This document shows positions 48,541 to 60,709 of a stretch of DNA of 64,000 nucleotides, piece after piece (the first letter of the stretch is position 1; the number at the start of each line of letters is the position of its first letter). Source of the DNA: Buxus sempervirens (Eukaryota; Streptophyta; Magnoliopsida; Buxales; Buxaceae); assembly GCA_947561395.2 (NCBI GenBank), contig OX387190.1, positions 18,842,858 through 18,906,857 on the forward strand. The letters run 5' to 3'. A program made the translations under genes and the position numbers. The notes under the pieces were generated by a model. It worked only from the letters and a program-made list of their open reading frames with translations, did not search any database and had not been told where the DNA came from.

Positions 48541-48616
48541 AAATTTCAAAGCCACAAGAAATAACAAAAGAGATATTTCCAAAATACTAAGATAAATTGA
48601 TCTGAAAGACCAGCTT
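48541..48616 (+). repeat. Right copy of the direct repeat of about 76 bp
   Basis: Near copy of 36348-36424 in the same orientation. Too long and too diverged to be an ordinary TSD. Confidence 0.75.
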
Positions 48617-49538
48617 ATAATGCAGAAAATCCTTATATCAATTCTATTTTCTGTCTGAAAACGAAACAACCCAGAAGCAAAACGCTCTTTTATCGCTCAA
48701 CCCCACTGAGAAAAATTCAGTATCATCCTTTCATATTCTCAAAGGACATATAGCAGCAAAAAATAGAGAAAACACATTCCATCTTTTTGATCTTGATAAA
48801 CATTATTCTATCATGGCCTTGCTCACCAAAAAATACAAATTAAGAACACGAGCATGAGATTTTTCCGAAAGTTTTGAAGTCAACTGCATTTTAAACAAGT
48901 ATCTACAAATTCATGTTAACAATAACAAACAAAATAATGCTCAGCTCTAGAAGCTCAAGAAAATTTTAGTGATTTTTGATAAAAAAAATACTAAAATTTG
49001 GGGAAATTTGTAACCATGACTACCGGACTTATGGTGGACTTATTTAGTGAATCAATATTTGCATTTCTAATGGAGGATTTTCTGGTCTAAGGTAAGACTT
49101 TCAGAAAACTCTTCTAGGGGTTTGGTTAGGGATTTTATCCTCCATGAAGTATAATGACAAAGAAAAATAATTGTAGACATCAATGAGCTGGTGTCAGAAC
49201 CCCAATTTTGGGGGTTTAAATTCAAGAAACAGTAAAGGGGACTTTTTGAAATAAAAGTTGAAAAATAGGAGAAATTTGAAATTTTAAAAATTAATTTTTT
49301 ACCCTGAACTTTTTAAAATATCAAGAGTGGAATTAACTTTCTTAAATTTTCAAAAATGTGCCCCAGAATCTCATGAATGTGCTTTTTCTTTATTTGATAC
49401 ATGGGTTGTCATTTTGGCAACCAAAATCAAGAAAAATTATGCTAAAACAAATCCTATGTCAAATAAAGTGGTTAGGGTAAGAATTAGAAGGTTTCTTGAA
49501 GAGATTGACGATTTTTTTATAATTTCAAAAACTTTCTA

Positions 49539-49960
49539 GGGAGAAAATTAATTTTTAGTGATACTTTATGAAAATATTTAAAATTTAGTTAGCTAGGTTT
49601 TGACTTGTGTTTCAACACACCTTTATCAAACTAATTAACATTTAGTGGCATTCCACTGTTGCAAACCCATTTATTCCAAGAATGCCCTTTACCTGATTCG
49701 TACGAAAAGTTAAAAGGTTTCCGGTAGTGTGTTTCAGTACACCTTTACCAAACTAATTAACTTTTAGTGACATTCATTATTACAAGCCGAATGCTTCCAA
49801 GAAAGCCCTTTTCTCATTTTAAGTAAAATAGAAAATTAAATACATAGATTTCAAAGAATGCCGTTGTTATTGGAGATTTATTGAATTAAATAAATTTCTA
49901 AAAGTACCATTTTGCCCCCAACATTCTGCTACGTTTTCTTTTTTTTTTTAGAAAATAAAG
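49539..49960 (+). repeat. MULE2 outer TIR, left
   Basis: Non-satellite outer part of the arm. Within it GTGTTTCAACACACCTTTAT and GTGTTTCAGTACACCTTTAC (about 49608 and 49728) show an internal duplication of about 120 bp. The inverted partner is about 56540-56962 and a diverged direct relative is 58391-58720. Confidence 0.85.
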
Positions 49961-49984
49961 AAAGAAAGGGAAGAGAGAGAGAGA

Positions 49985-51715
49985 GAGAGAGAGAGAGCGT
50001 CTCAATAAAATGATTTGTAAAATACTTAAAACATTTTTACCATTTATTAATTAACTTCTACAATATCATGTATTGACTTATATAGCTATAAGGTAACATG
50101 TCCCACTTATTATAATGATTTTCACAATATATATATTGTACCGACTTGTATGATTATTTACAACTTGTACGACTCAATAAAATAACTTGTACCTTCTATC
50201 AATTGATTTGTATAAAAATATGCACTAACTTATATGCCTATGGAGATTTTATACATCTATGAGATGAATTGTACAATGCTATATACTAACTTATGCAGCT
50301 ATAAGGTGACTTGTACCACTCAACCAAATGACTTGTACCCATTATAAGTTGACTTGTACAACAGTATACACTAACTTGTATACTTATATAGACTTATACC
50401 TCTTTGTCAGATGACTTGTACAATGCTGTATACCGACTTGTACATTTATGGGATGACCTTTACCACTCAACCAAATGACTTGTACCTTCTATTAATTGAC
50501 TTGTACAACAATATACATTGACTTGTATGCCTACAGAGACTTATAAATCTCTGTCAGATGACTTGTACAATGCTGTGTACTAACTTGTACATTTATAGGA
50601 TGACCTATACCACTCAACCAAATGACTTGTACTTTCTATCAATCGACATGTACAAAATACACACTGACTTGTATGCCTACAGAGACTTATATTTATCTAT
50701 CAAATAACTTGTATAATGCTATATATTGACTTGTATATTTATAAGACAACCTGTACCACTCAACCAAATGACTTATACCTTCTATCAATTGACTTGTACA
50801 ACACTATAAACTACTTGTATGCCTACAGAGACTTACACGTCTTTGTCAAATGACTTGTACAGTACTGTGTACTGACTTGTACATTTATAGGGCGACCTGT
50901 ACCATTCAACTAAATGACTTGTACCTTCTATCAATCGACTTGTATAACAATATACACTGACTTGTATGCCTATAAAGACTTATATTTATCTATCAAATGA
51001 CTTGTATAATGCTATATACAGACTTGTATATTTATAGGATGACTTGTACGACTCAATAAAATGAGTTGTACCTTTTATAAATTGACTCGTACAATAATAT
51101 ACACTAACTTGTACAACAATATACACTGCTATATACTAACCTATGAGATGACTTGTACTAACTTGTATAATTCTATATACAAACTTTTATAACTTCTATG
51201 AGATGACTTGTACACTGCTATATACTAACCTACACAGCTATAAGGCAACTTGTACCACTCAACCAAATGACTTGTACCTGTTATCAATTAACTTGTACAA
51301 CAAGATACACTAACTTATATGCCTATATGGACTTATATCTCTTTGTCAGATGACTTGTACAATGCTATGTACTGACTTATACAGCTATAAGGCGACTTAT
51401 ACCACTCAACCAAATGACTTGTACCTGTTATCAGTTGACTTGTACAACAATATACACTGACTTGTACACCTACAGAGACTTATACATCTCTGTCAGATGA
51501 CTTAAACACTGTGTGTGCTGACTTGTATATTTATAAGGCAACCTTTACCAATCAACCAAATGACTTGTACCTTCTATCAATTACCTTGTACAATAATATA
51601 CACTGATTCGTATGCTTACAGAGACTTTTATCTTTCTATCAAATGACTTGTACAATGCTATCTACTGACTTATATATTTTTAAGACAATCTGTACCACTC
51701 AATAAAATAACTTGT
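49985..51715 (+). repeat. Satellite array of about 147-bp monomers, MULE2 left arm
   Basis: CAAATGACTTGTACCTTCTA recurs with spacings of 147, 146 and 146 bp (50472, 50619, 50765, 50911). Within each monomer GACTTGTAC recurs about every 20-30 bp, so the monomer probably grew from a shorter unit. Some monomers towards the centre are partly deleted. No protein is encoded. Confidence 0.9.
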
Positions 51716-51829
51716 ACTCTCACTCCCTCCCCCCTCTCTATCTCTCTCCTTCTCAAGGATTTTACAAGTCATTTGATTAACACCCTCCCTTCCTACCTCC
51801 CCTTCTCTTGCTTCCCCGTTCGCCTTATA

Positions 51830-52257
51830 GCTGCAAAGTCAGTACATAGTACTATATAAGTCATTTGGTGGAGAGATATAAAATCTCTATAGGCATACAA
51901 GTCAGTATATATTGTTGTACAAGGCAATCGATAGAAGTTGCAAGTCATTTGGTCGATTGGTAAAGGTTGACTTATAAATTTACAAGTTAGTACACAGCAT
52001 TGTACAAGTCATCTGACAGAGAAGTATAAGTCTATATAAGCTTACAAGTTAGTGTATACTATTGTACAAGTCAACTAATAATAGGTACAAGTCATTTGGA
52101 TAAGTGGTACAAGTCGCATTATAGCTGTATAAGTCAATACATAGCATTGTACAAGTCATCTGACAGAGAGATATAAGTTTATATAGGCATACAAGTTAGT
52201 GTATATTATTGTAAAAGTCAATTGATAACAGGTACAAGTCATTTGGTTGAGTGGTAT
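51830..52257 (-). repeat. Satellite array, MULE2 right arm, inner part
   Basis: Same monomer in inverted orientation (GTACAAGTCATTTGGTTGAG). The array is cut at 52257 by solo LTR A4 and resumes at 55442. Confidence 0.9.
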
Positions 52258-55200
52258 TGTGCGTGCGTGGGAAACGTGGCACGGGGGAATTCGGAGTCGC
52301 CACCGCCTGATGGGGTGCAGGCGGACACCTGGGTGCCTCAGTTTGTCTACTTTAGGCTTTGGTTTGCGGTTTGAGATTCTAAGTCGGGGTCTCGGTTGCG
52401 GTCTGGGGAAGTCCGTAGACACCCCAGTCCACCCCGTCAGATGACGGGTCCCGTGGGTTCCCTGGTTTGAGTCAGATTACTTTGGTCTCACCCAATTCCT
52501 AATCTAGCATGCCATTTGTTTAAGTCTGGTGGGACCACCTGGGTGGTGTGGGTCCCTTTAATTGATTTTATCTTGTTTTACTTAAGTTATCTGAGTCTGA
52601 TGGGGTGGGCCCTATTGGAAGGCCCACGGTGTCCTTGGCGGGCTGGGGTGAGCCCATGTGCCCCTGGTGGGCCTCTGTCTAGCCTAGGAGGCCCTGTGGG
52701 CTTTGGTGAGGTAACTTGATTTTATTTAGTTTATTCAAGTTTGGAGCCTAATGTGATTTTCATGCAATAAGTGAGTTCGAATTGGTTTGCGAGCCCTTAG
52801 GCGGGCCCCCATGGTGGTTGCCAAAGTATGTTGGATTTGCTTTATTTAAATTTGCCAAGATGGGCTGGTCACTAGGCTTGGGGCCCGTGATCTAGGTTTG
52901 GGCTCGAAAGCCCAGTTCTTTGAAGTCTAGGGCTTGCACCCTAACTTGGTTCAGTTAGCGGGCTTTGGCGGGCCCGATAGGCCCTAGCCCTTGGTCTCGG
53001 CCAAACCATGCAATTCGTATATTCATTCCACACAACAAGGTTCGGGTGGGCCGCATTGGGTTTGGCCCACCCGGTTCAATTAGTTCACTTTATTTAATCT
53101 TACTTATTTGCATGCTTTGGAATCCGTCGGGCTTGGTGGGCCCCATTGGAAGGCCCACAAATGTGCCATATTGGACCGGTGGTCCAGGTCCCAAGTTGGG
53201 TTTCCGGGTAACCCGAAAACCCTATTGGTTCACTTGGTTTGGTTCAAATCATCACCAAATTCGGCTAAGGATCAAGAAGACACAAAAAAATTATATTTCT
53301 GCATGTATCCGACCTTAGTTGTCGGATATACACAAGCTTTAGGTGATCCAGCCTGAGTTGCCGGATCACCACAGAATTGCCTTTTTTGGGGTTTTGCCAG
53401 TTGGGATGCCTCTGTGGGCTCCTTGGGGTCTTTCTACAAGCTGTGTGGGCCCCTGGATGGGCCCACGTTGGTTCAGGTTTGCGAGAGAGGCCTCATTTGG
53501 CCTTCCTTTGGGGACTTTCCAGCAAGGCAATGGGGGGAAGAGGCATCCGGGCTGCCTCTTCCACTTGGGATCATGTGTGTAACATGGCAGGGACCAAGGT
53601 GTCCCTGCCTTGGTTTCTGAATCTCCATCCCAGCCTACAACAAGGGTCCATGGAGAACCCTTTGAATCAAGGACTGGAGGCATGCTCCCACGATTGACCA
53701 ACACATGCATGCTTACTACTTTAACCCTGGAGATAGCCATCGTGTGGAGGGGTTCAACATGCTTACGCCTACGCATGCAAGGAAATGCTTTAACATGCAT
53801 GAACAAGTAAGTACAGCTAAGGAAAGCTAGAACTTATTACCAATCAGTAGAATAAAAAAAACCACATAGCATGTGAGAAACAACAGAAATCAGCAAAAGG
53901 AAACTCGACGCATGCAAGGAGACCAATGGGACTAATCATGATTCTGACGTGCATTTCCTACACCTCTTAGCAATATCTGAACCCAAGGCTTCATGCTTAA
54001 GCCTACGAAAATGTAGAGAAGGGTGAGAGAAGGGGGTTTACATAGGGATACATTAGATGGGGGGGGCCAAGGAACATGCTCCTTGAAAAATATGCTTGGG
54101 TCAACCCTATGGACAGAGACTAGTGAACATTATCAATGGCATAGAAAGAAGACTCACATGCTCCCAAGGAGCCAAACGTAGACCCTTGCTCGTGGAGGGT
54201 CTCATGCCATGCAGAGGAAGATAAGTGCATGCTTGAACAACATAGACATGAACTCATGCAAGAGGTGAAGACAAACTTGGAAATCATTTTATAAAATCCC
54301 TATTTTAACATATGTGCAATAAGACATAGTGAGGAACATTACCTGACAGCTCTTGACCTCTTGTATGGGGTGGAGACACCTCTTGGTGGCAAACCAGTGG
54401 CTGGAAGCTCCCCTCCTTGGCAGCAGCAGCAACTAACCACTTTTTGTATTAGTGAAGAGGTGGTGAAGAAGGAGAATCCAAGAGATGGAGTGGTCTTGTA
54501 ATGGTAATGGGGTTATAGAGGGCAAAGAGGGTTGAAGAAGAAAGGACTCAAGTGGGAAAAAGTGGGGGAAGAAGGTAAAAAACACGCAAGAAAAGCCAAC
54601 CCCGGAAATGAGCTGCTGTTTGCCTTTTATAGACAAACTTAATGTATCCGGCAACTCAGGTCGGATACACTAAGCACTCTTCATATCCGGCCTCTATTGC
54701 CGGTTACACAGGTCTTCCTTTGTATCCGGCATTCAATGCCGGATACAAAACATAATTATTTGAAAATTTAATGCCGCCGCGAATTTGTCGGGCGATCGGC
54801 GCGAATCTCGCGCAAAAATCTTTTTGTATCCAATATTTGAGTCCGGACATACATAAGGGTATGTGTATCCGGCATATTTGACCAGATACAAATCAAAAAA
54901 TTACGGATTTGCCCTTCGACTTGATCGATTCGACCGATTCGACACTTTTGGATATCTACGGATTGCCCCCTGTGAATTTTGGATATTTAAGATTTAGTCC
55001 CTGAGATATTTTGCTGCGTTGGCTGCCACGTGGGCAGTTCTTGTGCCACGTGTGCAGTTTCCGGTTTTGCTGCTCGGAAACTTCGACAGCTCATATCTCC
55101 TTCATCCGAACTCCGATTTGGGCAAACTCAATTGCGTTAGACTCGTATCGGAGCCCTCTATTCAATGACATAGGGCTAAGCACTTGGCATGGGGTTCGAG

Positions 55201-55441
55201 GAAAAGTCAACTTTCGACTCATCCTCAAGTTTGACCGGCCCACAGAACCTTTATCCGAACTCCGATTCCAGCAAACTCAGTTGCGTTGGACTCGTGTCTG
55301 GATTCTCTATTCAATGATATAGAGTAAGGTGGCCAATTATCAATTGATCAAAAGGTCAAAATTTTCACCCCTTAGGGTTTGACTTTTTAGCTGGGTTTTG
55401 CATTTCCGGCTTTTCGGGAGCGCAAAAATGAGGTGCTTATA
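52258..55441 (-). mobile_element. A4: solo LTR of family A inside the satellite array
   Basis: On the minus strand it starts TATAAGCACCTC (55441; one base from TGTAAGCACC) and ends CACGCACGCACA. The TSD is GGTAT (52253-52257) against GGTAC (55442-55446), one mismatch; the satellite sequence GTGGTACAAGTC shows GGTAC was original. It is 3,184 bp, with a minus-strand TATA box and the same dyads as A2 and A3. The 3' part is GGGCCC-rich. Confidence 0.9.
54624..54631 (-). promoter_or_regulatory. TATA box of LTR A4
   Basis: TCTATAAAAGGCAAACAGC on the minus strand, preceded by GTATCCGAC/CCGGATAC dyads (54640-54750). Confidence 0.65.
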
Positions 55442-56350
55442 GGTACAAGTCACCTTATAACTATACAAGTTAGTATATAGCAATGTACAGGTCATCTCAT
55501 AGATGTATAAAATCTCCATAGGCATACAAGTTAGTGTATATTATTGTACGAGTCAATTTATAAAAAGTACAAGTCATTTTATTGAGTCGTACAAGTCATC
55601 CTATAAATATACAAGTCAGTACACAGCATTGTACAAGTTATCTAACAAAAATGGATAAGTCTCTGTTGGTGTACAAGTCAATGTATGTTGTTGTACAAGT
55701 CAATTGATAGAAGGTATAAGTCATTTGGTTGAGTGGTACAAGTTGTCTTAAATATACAAGTCAATATATAGCATTGTACAAGTTATTTGATAGATAAATA
55801 TAAGTCTCTGTAGGCATACAAGTTAGTGTATATTTTGTACATGTCGATTGATAGAAGATACAAGTCATTTGGTTGAGTGGTATATGTCGCTCTATAAATG
55901 TACAAGTTAGTACACAGCATTGTACAAGTCATCTGACAGAGATGTATAAGTCTTTGTAGGCATACAAGTCAGTGTATATTGTGGTACAAGTCAATTAATA
56001 GAAGGTACAAGTCATTTGGTTGAGTGGTACAGGTCTTCTCTTAAATGTACAAATCAATACACAGCATTGTACAAGTCATCTGACAGAGAGGTATAAGTGT
56101 ATATAAGTATACAAGTTAGTGTATACTGTTGTACAAGTCAACTTATAACATGTACAAGTTATTTGGTTGAGTGGTACAAGTCGCCTTATAGCTGTATAAG
56201 TTAGTATATAGCATTGTACAAGTCATCTCATAGATGTATAAAATCTCCATAGGCATATAAGTTAATGTATATTTTTATACAAGTCAATTGATAGAAGGTA
56301 CAAGTTATTTTATTGAGTCATACAAGTTGTAAATAGTCATACAAGTCGGT
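55442..56350 (-). repeat. Satellite array, MULE2 right arm, outer part
   Basis: Continues the inverted monomers. TTGTACAAGTCATCTGACAG and CATTTGGTTGAGTGGTACA motifs recur every 146-148 bp where intact. Confidence 0.9.

Positions 56351-56353
<3 letters not shown>

Positions 56354-56435
<82 letters not shown>
56354..56435. repeat. (TA)n microsatellite, about 41 units
   Basis: The paired place in the left arm (about 50131-50150) has only ACAATATATATATTGT, so the run expanded in the right arm after the two arms formed. Confidence 0.95.
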
Positions 56436-56438
<3 letters not shown>

Positions 56439-56539
56439 GAATACATGCTATTTTAGAAGTTAATTAATAAAGGGTAAAAATGTTTTAAGTACTTTACAAA
56501 TCATTTTATTGAGACGCTCTCTCTCCCCCCTTTCTTTCT

Positions 56540-56962
56540 TTATTTTCTAAAAATGAATAAATAACAAACGTAGCAGAATGTTGGGGGCAAAATGGTACTT
56601 TTAGAAATTTATTTAATTCAATCGATCTCGAATAACAACGGCATTCTTTTTAATCTATGTATTTAATTTTCTATTTTACTTAAAATGAGAAAAGGGCATT
56701 CTTGGAAGCATTCGTCTTGTAATAATGAATGTCACTAAAAGTTAATTAGTTTGGTAAAGGTGTACTGAAACACACTACTAGAAACCTTTTTACTTTTCGT
56801 ACGAATCAGGTAAAGGGCATTCTCGGAATAAATGGGTTTGCAATAGTGGAATGCCACTAAATGTTAATTAGTTTGATAAAGGTGTGTTGAAACACAAAGT
56901 CAAAACCTAGCTGATTGAATTTTAAATATTTTCATAAAGTATCACTAAAGATTAATTTTCCC
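56540..56962 (-). repeat. MULE2 outer TIR, right
   Basis: Inverted partner of 49539-49960, ending ATTAATTTTCCC before the TSD AACTTTCTA. Confidence 0.85.
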
Positions 56963-57134
56963 AACTTTCTATCAACTAGCTAACAGTCGACAAAGACTCT
57001 CTAGGATATGCCCTCTCCCTCTCATTCAATTTTCCCTTGATCTGAGATCTTCTAGATGGGGCTGGAGATTCTTTCTTGCTAAAGCTAAGCTCTTTCCAAC
57101 TCTCTCTCTCTTTTCCGAAAGGACAATCAGCCGT

Positions 57135-57142
57135 TATAAATA
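57135..57142 (+). promoter_or_regulatory. TATA-box-like site in F
   Basis: GTTATAAATATCAAGC is followed by a strongly CT-rich stretch, including (CT)n at 57263-57285, and then a CAGGTAAGTC donor-like site (about 57626). The layout fits an LTR or gene leader. Confidence 0.4.
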
Positions 57143-57639
57143 TCAAGCTTTTCTCATCTTCGGAGGACGATTTTTTCTACGAAGAAAAAACTCTTCAAAC
57201 AAACCTTTGTTCCTCTCTATCTCTGTCTTGCAAGTTCTCTCACCCCAACTCTCTGTCGCACCCTCTCTCTCTCTCTCTCTCTCTCTTGCGCCATCTCTCT
57301 GTTGTAGCAGCAATCCTTTCACTCTTGCAACTCCCTACCGGCATCAACCCCTCTGTGTCACACTCTCTATTGCTCGCCATCACTTGCAGCAACTCTTTTG
57401 CCACTGTCATTTCCCCTCTCGCTGTCTCTCTTCGTCGTAGGAGAGTTCTCTCTGTCTCACATCTCTATGGGGTCTTCTCTCTGTTATCATATCTCCAAAA
57501 CAAAGAAGCTATAACGTGCACCAGCATAGGCAATTAGCAATTCTTTCCTTCTTTGGAGCATTTCTTTGTAATCTTCTCTGGCAACTTGATCATTGTCTTC
57601 TCCATTCATCCTCTATTTCAAACTCAGGTAAGTCAATAC

Positions 57640-58390
57640 TTATTCCATGCCTGTCTGAAATTTGAATAGAAAAGAGTGAATCCATGTTTTTCTATTTGTA
57701 AAACAATAGATGTTCACTAAATTTGGATGTTCTTTGTAATGAGATTTTAATGAAAATATGCAAAGATGTTAGCATGAATATACTGATCTGATTAATTCAT
57801 TGTTTGTCCTCTTTTATCTTGCATCTTGTTGGATTTTCAGTATACTGCTCTTGTTACATAGGAATACAAATGCATGTTCAAATCTGCTGTTTCATGGTTC
57901 TAAGAATGTAAACATTGTGCAGATCTAAATTTTTTTTTATTTAGTGGAGAATCAGTGAGAAGTTTCTTTAGATTATTGCTTAGTTACACGGATTAAGAGT
58001 TGTTTCAATATGGACTATTTCAAATGCATAACCTTGTCTTTCAATTTTTTTTTTTTTATAGATTAAATTTGTAATGCAAAAGGCTTTCATTTTTTAGTTT
58101 CTCATCCAAAAACTTGAATAAATTTTAATTGCAAGGATAAATGTAAAGAAGGAATCTATAAACTTTGCTGATTGTTAAAAAAAGGGGAAAGATAAGAGGA
58201 AGGAAGTCCCCTTATATTTTATAGGATTTGTAATTTTTTGCATCTTTAATTTTTAGAAATCTGTAAATATTAGGATGTTAGAAATATTCCTCTCGTATAA
58301 GCTTTAGCAAACATAGAAACTTTCCCCTTGTAAGAATTTTTTATTTTTTAAAATCTGGCCATTCTAAAAATATTTCCTTAGTTAGAAATT
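57640..58390. other. AT-rich DNA between F leader and MULE3
   Basis: No coding region or RNA gene recognised. It may be the intron that follows the donor-like site at 57626. Confidence 0.4.
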
Positions 58391-58709
58391 GGGAAAATTA
58401 ATTTTTAGTGATACTTTATCAAAATATTTAAGATTCAGTCACCGAAGTTTGGACTTGTGTGTTTTAGAGCACCTTTCTCAAATTATTTAAGATTCAGTGG
58501 TCATTCACTGTTCCAAACCATTATGCCCTTTTCTCATTTAAATAAAATAAAAATTAAATACACAGGTTTCCAAAATTACCCTTGTTACGTTTGGAATTGA
58601 TTGAATTAAGTGTATTTCCAAAAGTGCCCTTTGCCCCAACTTTCTTATTTTTTGTCTTTATTTTTTTTCAAAAATAATAAAGAAAGAAAATGAGGAGAAA
58701 GAGGGTCTC

Positions 58710-60709
58710 AACAAAATGACTTGTACAATAGTGTATCTAGATTTGTACTGTTATAAAATAACCATACCACTCAATCAAATCACATATATATAATATGTGC
58801 CTATAGAGAGACTTGTTATCTTTACCAAATGACTTGTACAATTTTATGTACCGACTTGTACAACTCAATCAAATGACTTGTACCTTCTATCAATTAACTT
58901 GTACATCAATATACCCTAACTTGTATGCCAATATAAACTTACACTTCTTTATCAAATGACTTGTATAATGATACGTACTGACTTATACCTTTATAGGAGC
59001 ACATGTACCACTCAATTAAATGACTTGTACCTTCTATCAATTGATTTGTACAACAATATATACTAATTTGTATGCCTATACAGACTTATACCACTCTATC
59101 AAATGACTTGTACAATGCTAAGTATTGACTTATACATTTATAAGAGGACTTGTACAACTCTATCAAATGACTTGTACTTTCCACCAATTGACTTGTACAA
59201 CAATATATACTAACCTGTATGACTAAATAGACTTATACCTCCTTATCAAATGACTTGTACAATAGAATGTACTGACTTGTACCTTTATATGGATACCTGT
59301 ACTACTCAAGTACATGACTTGTACCTTCTATCAATTGACTTATACAACAATATACACTAACTTGTACGATTATATAGACTTATACCTCCTCTATTAAATG
59401 ACTTGTACAATGCTAAGAACTGACTTGTACATTTATAGGAGAACCTGTACAACCCGATCAAATGACTTGTACATTCTACCAATTGACTTGTACAACAATA
59501 TATACTAACTTGTATGACTAAATAGAAGTACCTCTTTATCAAATGACTTGTATAATATAATGTAATAACTTGTACCTTTATAGGGATACCTGTACCACAT
59601 ATTCAAATGACTTGTACAACAATATACACTAATTTGTACGATTATATAGACTTATTCCCCTTCTATGAAATGACTTGTATAATGTTAAGTACTGACTTGT
59701 AAATTTATAGGAAGACCTGTACAATTCAATCAAATGACTTGTACATTCTATCAATTGATTTGTACAACAATATATACTAATTTGTATGACTAAATAGACT
59801 TATACCTCTCTATCAAATGACTTGTAGAATACAATGTTCAGACTTGTACCTTTATTGGGGGTACCTGTACCACTCAATCAAATGACATGTACCTTCAATC
59901 AATTGAGTTGTACAATAATATAAACTAACTTATACGATTATATAGACTTATACCCCCTCTATTAAATAACTTGTACAACGTTATGTACTAACTTGTATAT
60001 TTATAGGAGGACCTGTACAACTCAATCAAATGACTTGTACATTCTACCAATTGACTTGTACAACAATATATGCTAACTTGTATGACTAAATAGACTTATA
60101 CCTCTCTATCAAATGACTTGTACAATACAATATTCTGACTTGTAGCTTTTTGGGTACCTGTACCACTCAATCAAATGACATACATTCTATCAATTAACTT
60201 ATACAGCAATATACATTAACTTATACGATTATATAGACTTATACCCCTCTATTTAATGACTTGTACAATGTTAAGTACTGACTTGTACATTTATTGGAGG
60301 ACCTATACAACTCAATCAAATGACTTGTACATTCTACCAATTGACTTGTACAACAAGATATACTAATTTGTATGACTAAATAGACTTATACCTCTTTATC
60401 AAATGACTTGTATAATACAATGTTCTGACTTGTACCTTTATAGGGGTACCTGTACCACTCAATTACATGACTTGTACCTTTTATCAATTGACTTGTACAA
60501 CAATATGCACTAACTTATACGATTATATAGACTTATACTCTTCTATTAAATGACTTGCACAATGCTAATTACTGACTTGTACATTTATAAGAGGACATGT
60601 ACAACTCAATCAAATGACTTGTGTATTCTACCAATTGACTTGTACAATAATATATACTAACTTGTATGACTAAATAGACTTATATCTCTCTATCAAATGA
60701 CTTGTACAA
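58710..60709 (+). repeat. Satellite array with dimeric higher-order structure, MULE3
   Basis: Two monomer types alternate: one with CAACTCAATCAAATGACTTG then ATTCTACC and AAATAGAC, the other with CCACTCAATCAAATGAC then CTTCTATC and GATTATATAGAC. Start-to-start spacings at 60021, 60166, 60311, 60458 and 60605 are 145, 145, 147 and 147 bp, so the dimer is about 290-294 bp. The array is interrupted by G2 at 60710. Confidence 0.88.

Larger units (their letters stand above)
49539..56962. mobile_element. MULE2: foldback Mutator-like element with satellite-filled TIRs
   Basis: The left end GGGAGAAAATTAATTTTTAG pairs with the right end CTAAAGATTAATTTTCCC. The flanks are the identical 9-bp duplication AACTTTCTA (49530-49538 and 56963-56971), the Mutator TSD length. 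The left arm runs to about 51715 and the inverted right arm resumes about 51830, leaving an unpaired CT-rich centre of about 115 bp. Each arm has about 420 bp of unique outer TIR, then a tandem array of about 147-bp monomers. Removing inserted A4 with one TSD copy leaves about 4.2 kb. There is no coding capacity, so it is non-autonomous. Confidence 0.9.
49192..58390 (+). mobile_element. F: LTR-like sequence hosting MULE2
   Basis: Possible LTR start TGTCAGAACCCCAATTTTGG at 49192. The sequence is continuous across MULE2 (49539-56971 removed) and holds a TATA box at 57135, a CT-rich leader and a CAGGTAAGTC donor-like site at about 57626. It reaches MULE3 at 58391 without a recognised 3' end. It could equally be the 5' region of a host gene; no coding region was recognised. 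Confidence 0.35.

Noticed and set aside
49985-51715. CRISPR-like array
   Set aside because: Monomers are contiguous, about 147 bp and diverged throughout, with no constant repeat plus unique spacer; this is plant nuclear satellite DNA.
53343-53806. Overlapping frames on both strands, up to 146 residues
   Set aside because: GC-richer 3' part of solo LTR A4; both strands open is a composition effect.
57076-57537. 153-residue Ser/Leu-rich frame
   Set aside because: Contains the TATA box and a (CT)n tract, so it is promoter and leader DNA.
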